NCBI GenBank assembly: GCA_037447655.1
Contig: JBBHKE010001663.1
Span: 1-11,389 of the forward strand
Direction of reading: 5' to 3'
Length of the DNA: 11,389 nt
Source of the DNA: Zygnema cylindricum
Taxonomy: Eukaryota; Streptophyta; Zygnematophyceae; Zygnematales; Zygnemataceae
Shown: in pieces, positions 7,201 to 11,389 of the stretch
Layout: each line of letters begins with the position of its first letter
Position numbering within the stretch: position 1 is the stretch's first letter
Position numbers and translations under genes: made by a program
The notes under the pieces: model-generated
What the model saw: the letters and a program-made list of their open reading frames with translations, nothing else
The model's database searches: none
What the model was told of the DNA's origin: nothing

Positions 7201-8060
7201 AATTTTTTTTACGATTTCGCGCTCGAGGAGAGATTTGTAGTGTTGTGTATCGATAGGGTTTTGCTGACAATCGATATGTACCTTTTTTTGGCTTGGCGAT
7301 AATCGATGTATTGGCACGATATAACACCAGGTTCGCGATTAAAACCGTGTTATGGGTTTTATGCGATAACTACGATAACTATTGGAATGGTGAACGGATC
7401 GTGCGTACGATTGTGGTTTATTCCATCGAACTTAAGCGACATGCCCTACAATGCGAACGGTTACACATGGTATCCACGCTATGTTAACATCGATTATATC
7501 ATAAATGCTATTATGTATCTATATTTTATTGTTGATAAAATTTGTTGTTCTTGGAAATCCCAAGGACCCAATTCGATAACAAATGTATGGTATCGATGTG
7601 TTATAATTTCTTTTAGATTACAACACTAACACCCAAATAGCTTTTAAAAACACAAAGCAAGCGTAATACAATTGCAAATGAGATGTCTGTTTAGTATGGT
7701 ATATGGGTTTGATATGTTGTTGCAAACTCGTGAATATTCATTCATAAGCGTTGGAAGCGAAGTGGGGACTACAATCGTGTTCATTACAAAACATTATGGT
7801 TTGTCTTTGATTGAATTCTCATTTGATGTATTTTGAAAATAGTATAATTTATGTTTTATTTTATAGGACCGATCTCTTGATTTGAACAAAGTCCGGGTAA
7901 TCAAGGTTTTGGTTAATCAAAAGCTTGCTCTGGTATTTGCTCATTCGATGGAAAAATGGGGATTTTTTTGCTATTTAATTGATTATCGTAATAAAGCTCT
8001 TACTATCTCGTCGTAGCTCGTAATAATTTTCAAACTTAAAATTTTGAACTAAGGTTGCGT
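7201..8060. other. Region rich in ATCGAT words, no assignable gene
   Basis: ATCGAT occurs at 7249, 7270, 7302, 7489 and 7592; the first is within TATCGATA. The longest plus-strand open frame (7306-7629, 107 codons) overlaps another in a different frame and has no domain I recognise, so I do not call a gene. A T-rich AG near 7615 could act as a splice acceptor, but no partner donor and coding exon are evident. Confidence 0.5.
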
Positions 8061-8957
8061 CTCCATGTACTTGAAACCTAGAGGATTTACTTTGTTTTTT
8101 AGCGCAGATTTGGCGGACCCGGATTTCGGGTGTCCCTATGTGTACCAAACGAAGTTGTCACTTAAAGGCGTGACGATTCTATATGTCGACAATGCCCGTG
8201 GCGGGTGTCGACAGTGTACAATCTGTGATGACGCACGTTATTTTTTGTAACTGCTGGTGACGTCGTATGATTTTTCGTGACATTGTAGACGTACCGCCAT
8301 CCAGCATGTGCCGCTTCACGGTTAAAGAAAATGCACTTTGCCTTCGCGTCTCTTGTCCGCTGGACGTGAAATGGCATCGGATCTTGAGACCCCTGGCAAA
8401 ATGAAACCCGTACCATACGCAAACGGACAAAACCGAACAAATTGTGTACTTTGCTTTGTCGTACCTGAACACAAAAGGACAAAACATAGCGGATCGTGCA
8501 CTTTTCGTCGTCGCTTGAATTCTTTTGAAATTTCTTGGAAATTTTTAAGTCACGACCCGTTTCTATTTGTTGTTTAAAACATCTTCTGTGTTTAAAAGTT
8601 AAGAGGCGTTTTTGGTGGTGGGTAGAAGAACACAAAGCGACAACATGGTATCTTGATTAGATGATGGCTTAAAATACCATTGAATGCGTAAATGAAATAG
8701 ATAGTATTAAACGATTAGTACTACGATCAATTGTTTTTTAATACCCGTGATACTAATTTATCGTACTCCTGGTGCAGCAAAACTTTGTAAAATTTCCATA
8801 TAATATGTCCACACTAAAACATGTGTAATATGCGAACGTTCAAGTGTCATGCGTCGTTTTGACATCTGGCGTATGCGAAATGTTGCTTTTATATATTATT
8901 ATATTTTCTGTACTTTTAAATTTAAAAAATGTACGGAATAGTACAGATCGTAGTCCG
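8061..8957. other. Region open in several frames, no assignable gene
   Basis: From about 8162 to 8635 one minus-strand frame is open for 157 codons, with overlapping open frames on both strands. The predicted residues show no domain, signal peptide or membrane segment. Two weak direct repeats explain part of the openness: about 8225-8275 (GTGACG then a T run) and GGACAAAAC at 8425 and 8477. I judge this a chance open frame in locally less AT-rich DNA. Confidence 0.5.
8184..8213. repeat. Inverted repeat TGTCGACA...TGTCGACA
   Basis: Two copies of the self-complementary octamer TGTCGACA (8184-8191 and 8206-8213) flank ATGCCCGTGGCGGG, which can itself pair (CCCG/CGGG). The whole can form a hairpin with a small bulge. 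No associated gene or terminator-like context is seen. Confidence 0.6.
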
Positions 8958-8959
8958 TA

Positions 8960-9117
8960 CACCGCACTATTTAAAAGGGGACTAAATTACAGTTATGAAC
9001 CGCATTGAGCGGGGTACCTCAAATAACGTGCAAAAACACTTTATTCTATTTGAGAATTTGCCCCAAAAAAAGGGGTACCCCAATTAGCGTCATGTACGCT
9101 AATAGCGATTCGCGGTG
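8960..9117 (+). mobile_element. 158 bp variant of the inverted-repeat family
   Basis: TA-flanked (8958-8959, 9118-9119). The right half is clearly family-like: ATTCTATTTGAGAAT, an A run, GGGG, ATTAGCGT, then GTACGCTAATAGCGATTCGCGGTG, paralleling 723-796. The left half differs: after CACCGC it continues ACTATTTAAAAGGGG, so only about six terminal bases are inverted repeats. A 19 bp imperfect direct repeat (GGGGTACCTCAAATAACGT at 9011, GGGGTACCCCAATTAGCGT at 9072) lies inside. It is probably a chimeric or rearranged derivative. Confidence 0.65.
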
Positions 9118-9119
9118 TA

Positions 9120-9990
9120 CTTCTCATTTTCTCTATTTTTTTGTACGGTTGAAACTTACGCGGTACGGCTCTTCGTTTTTACAGGAAAACGACAGAAAAA
9201 ATCCGTACTTAGGCACATGGAGACGCACCCTAACTCGTATACCGTTTGTACATGCTGTTCTATGTTTCTACATGGGACGGATACATGTCCCGCAAGTTCT
9301 AGAAATCACTGAACTAAAAAAGTATCTGACATGTGACGTGACTAAGCCCATAGAAATCTGTTCCAATCAGCTGACTCAACCACGCTTGCTGTAGTTACAA
9401 AATTGTCGAATTAAATTCGTCCGAAGCTTAGAATCAAAGTGCAAATCTGCAATTTGGCTGATCCGACAGCGACAAGGACAGTAACGGTGCACGTGTACCA
9501 TTCAGAGTACGTCACCGGATTGTCTGCTCCAAAGTTTTGTCCGAAATACGTTTGTAACCGTTCGACTGCACACGTGAATTATAAATTATTACTTAACCGG
9601 AAATCAAGGACCAGCCTGTAAGATCTGTTGGATGGCCAGTAAATCTATTTTCCGTACGTATTATATATGCGAAAAGTCGTCGGCATTAGAAACAATCGGA
9701 AAACGTGACCACGTCAGCACTACTGTCTTCACATTTTCACTAATTCCTGTTCCGGGAATTAATTATTTACTATTTTTTCGGACGGGCAGCGTAGACGGGC
9801 AGATCTGCATTTTGAAAACGTTCCCAGAAAACGGGAAATAAGTGTTCTTCATCCTACGGCCATCCTTGTCGCTTGCGATACAAGAAAAACGAAAACATAT
9901 GCCACGTAGACTGTTACTACTGCGCGAAGAAAATAATACCTGTCAGTACCAGAATGGCTGAAACAACATTAATTCAAACAAATATTGAAT
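9120..9990. other. Region without a recognisable gene
   Basis: A 129-codon plus-strand open frame (9005-9394) begins inside the inverted-repeat element and resembles nothing I know, so it is not called. A near-palindrome with an E-box core (GGTGCACGTGTACC) lies at 9486-9499. Nothing else stands out. Confidence 0.55.
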
Positions 9991-10657
9991 AAAATCGAAC
10001 TTGCAATTTTTGAATTCTCGGTACCAGCTTAAATTAAACATAGAGAACGTAATTTCCTAATTTGAATCGTTGAAAAACCCATAAGATAGAACTGTAAAAA
10101 TGAAGCGAAAAACCACCAAAGTGAACAATATGATTTAAACGAAAAAATGTTGACGGCCATGAAAGTTAAAAGACTAAAATCCCTAAGGACTAACAAGACT
10201 ACAAAAGCAGAAATTAAAAGCCTAAAGTTGAAAGCTAGAAAAACAAAATAAAAAAAAACAAATTAAAGCTTACATGGAAATTTTGGAAATAAACCTCTTC
10301 CTATTCCAACTGGCCAGTTCGACTTTAGCCTCACTCCCAACTCATTAAATATAACCAATCTACTATTCGATCAACGACGTTCATCCGGACCGCAAGTTGA
10401 TACGGAAAGGAGAATAATGTATATTTATTTAAAAGGATGACGATATGCTAACTGTCAATTCGTTTGATTTTGCTTGGGATATTAGGCTAGGTATCATCAT
10501 CACCTACTATGAAATATATTTAATCTACAAGTCAGTTAGACACTTCGGAGACTCGCATAAGACAACAGAGAAAAGGTGATTGGCTAGAGGGCCCTTATTG
10601 TCCGAAGAAGCTCACCAACATGATCGAAAAGAACAAACACATCAATCAGAGGAAGGG

Positions 10658-10679
10658 ACATCCGAAGACGTTCGGATGT
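10658..10679. repeat. Perfect 9 bp stem, 4-nt loop hairpin
   Basis: ACATCCGAA-GACG-TTCGGATGT is a perfect inverted repeat. No U-tract follows and no gene ends here, so there is no support for a terminator. It may be a chance palindrome or a small structured element. Confidence 0.6.
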
Positions 10680-11225
10680 GGACAGCGAAGACTGGTGTAA
10701 AGGAAATATTATAAACATGATCCTATCACTCAAAACGGAGGCCTTCCGATCCATCTCAAAGAAAACGTCGACAACAAGCCATAGTCTCACGAGCCCCACT
10801 AGCACAACGACGAGTTGATAGGACAATAATCAAGAGAAGACAAGAGAAGGAAGTTACGTCCATCGAGTTGAAAAAAACGTGGGATACAGAAGAAGCGGAA
10901 GGCGTCTTGAACCAAAGTCGACACGAGTAGAAGGATACAGGTGTATAGTATTTGAATGAAAGGACCTCGTATCGTAAGCTCCCTAAGACACCAAGATCAC
11001 GATCAAAAGCCCAATCCGTGTTTGCAGGGTCAGACGGAAGTAGTACTGAAAACAGGGAAGGAAAGGTACTCGAGGAATGAATGTTAACGTACAAAACGAC
11101 AACTAACTCTTTGAAACAAGAGAGAAAATTAACACCGACAATAATGCATTTTTTACATCCGAGATATCGTAAACGTGTAAAGTTTTGTTTGCGAGATTTG
11201 GATGGACGAGATATTGCCTAACATC

Positions 11226-11380
11226 ATCGCCGAATCAAAAAGAAGTCGATGGAATGGAAAGAAGGGAAGACATAGGTGACCGGGGGGTAAAAAACAAACG
11301 GTTTGAGAGGAAGAGTGAAGGTGAAGTGCAAAAGGAAGGTGGGAAGAGAAGGGAAAAGAGAGATACGGGAAAAGGAACAA
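11226..11380. repeat. Polypurine-rich stretch at the window end
   Basis: The plus strand is dominated by A and G (GGAATGGAAAGAAGGGAAGA, AGGAAGGTGGGAAGAGAAGG), with a G run at 11282-11287. It mirrors, on the opposite strand sense, the polypyrimidine tract at 419-462. It may continue beyond the window. Confidence 0.65.
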
Positions 11381-11389
11381 TTGGCGTGT

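Larger units (their letters stand above)
9991..11389. other. Purine-leaning region without a recognisable gene
   Basis: The plus strand is A-rich around 10080-10280 and increasingly A+G-rich toward the end. Minus-strand open frames at 10584-10826 (80 codons) and 10756-11094 (112 codons) overlap in different frames and show no known domain. Their serine/leucine/phenylalanine-rich composition follows from the purine bias of the other strand. Confidence 0.55.

Noticed and set aside
7306-7629. 107-codon plus-strand open frame as a gene
   Set aside because: It overlaps another open frame and shows no domain, no clear start context and no recognisable similarity.
9005-9394. 129-codon plus-strand open frame as a gene
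   Set aside because: The first third lies inside a non-coding inverted-repeat element and the rest has no recognisable domain.
10658-10679. Perfect hairpin as a transcription terminator
   Set aside because: There is no following U-tract, no gene ends nearby, and the context is eukaryotic.
10584-11094. Two overlapping minus-strand open frames as genes
   Set aside because: Their residue composition follows from the purine bias of the plus strand; no domain is visible and they conflict with each other.

Overview
This is eukaryotic, non-coding, repeat-rich DNA. It has a long (TA)n microsatellite, TA-flanked inverted-repeat elements, 57-68 bp tandem repeats, and a decayed hAT-type transposase interrupted by a spliceosomal-type intron. 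No bacterial gene organisation is visible. CpG-containing words are common, so strong CpG depletion is not obvious. The middle domain of the hAT transposase looks like the BED-finger hAT transposases common in invertebrate animals and some protists. I cannot name the lineage from the sequence alone, and no complete host gene can be supported.

Layout. 1-124 is a (TA)n microsatellite. 307-398 (minus strand) is a plausible single host exon with good splice sites. 470-4831 is a mosaic of repeats. It contains two copies of a ~100-115 bp dispersed repeat (470-566, 4258-4372), two GGTCGG/GGTTA-rich patches (801-945, 3975-4165), two related ~60 bp tandem arrays (1001-1860, 3703-3957), and a family of TA-flanked inverted-repeat elements sharing the terminus CACCGCCAATCGCTATTAGCG (579-796, 1257-1784, 4614-4831, with decayed relatives at 3204 and 3359). 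The hAT pseudogene (2114-3160) lies in the middle of this mosaic.

4834-8957 is AT-rich and holds nothing I can assign to a gene. 8960-9117 is a shorter member of the inverted-repeat family. 9120-11389 is again without a recognisable gene and becomes purine-rich on the plus strand toward the end.

Two results are best supported by the sequence itself. First, the 528 bp element at 1257-1784 interrupts a tandem-repeat unit whose uninterrupted neighbours serve as an internal empty site. This shows that the family inserts at TA and duplicates it. Second, two 218 bp family members in opposite orientation carry the motif TTAGCGT three times at exactly 17 bp spacing near one end, which looks like a subterminal transposase-binding array. 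No transposase that could mobilise this family is visible here; the hAT relic belongs to a superfamily that makes 8 bp, not TA, target duplications.
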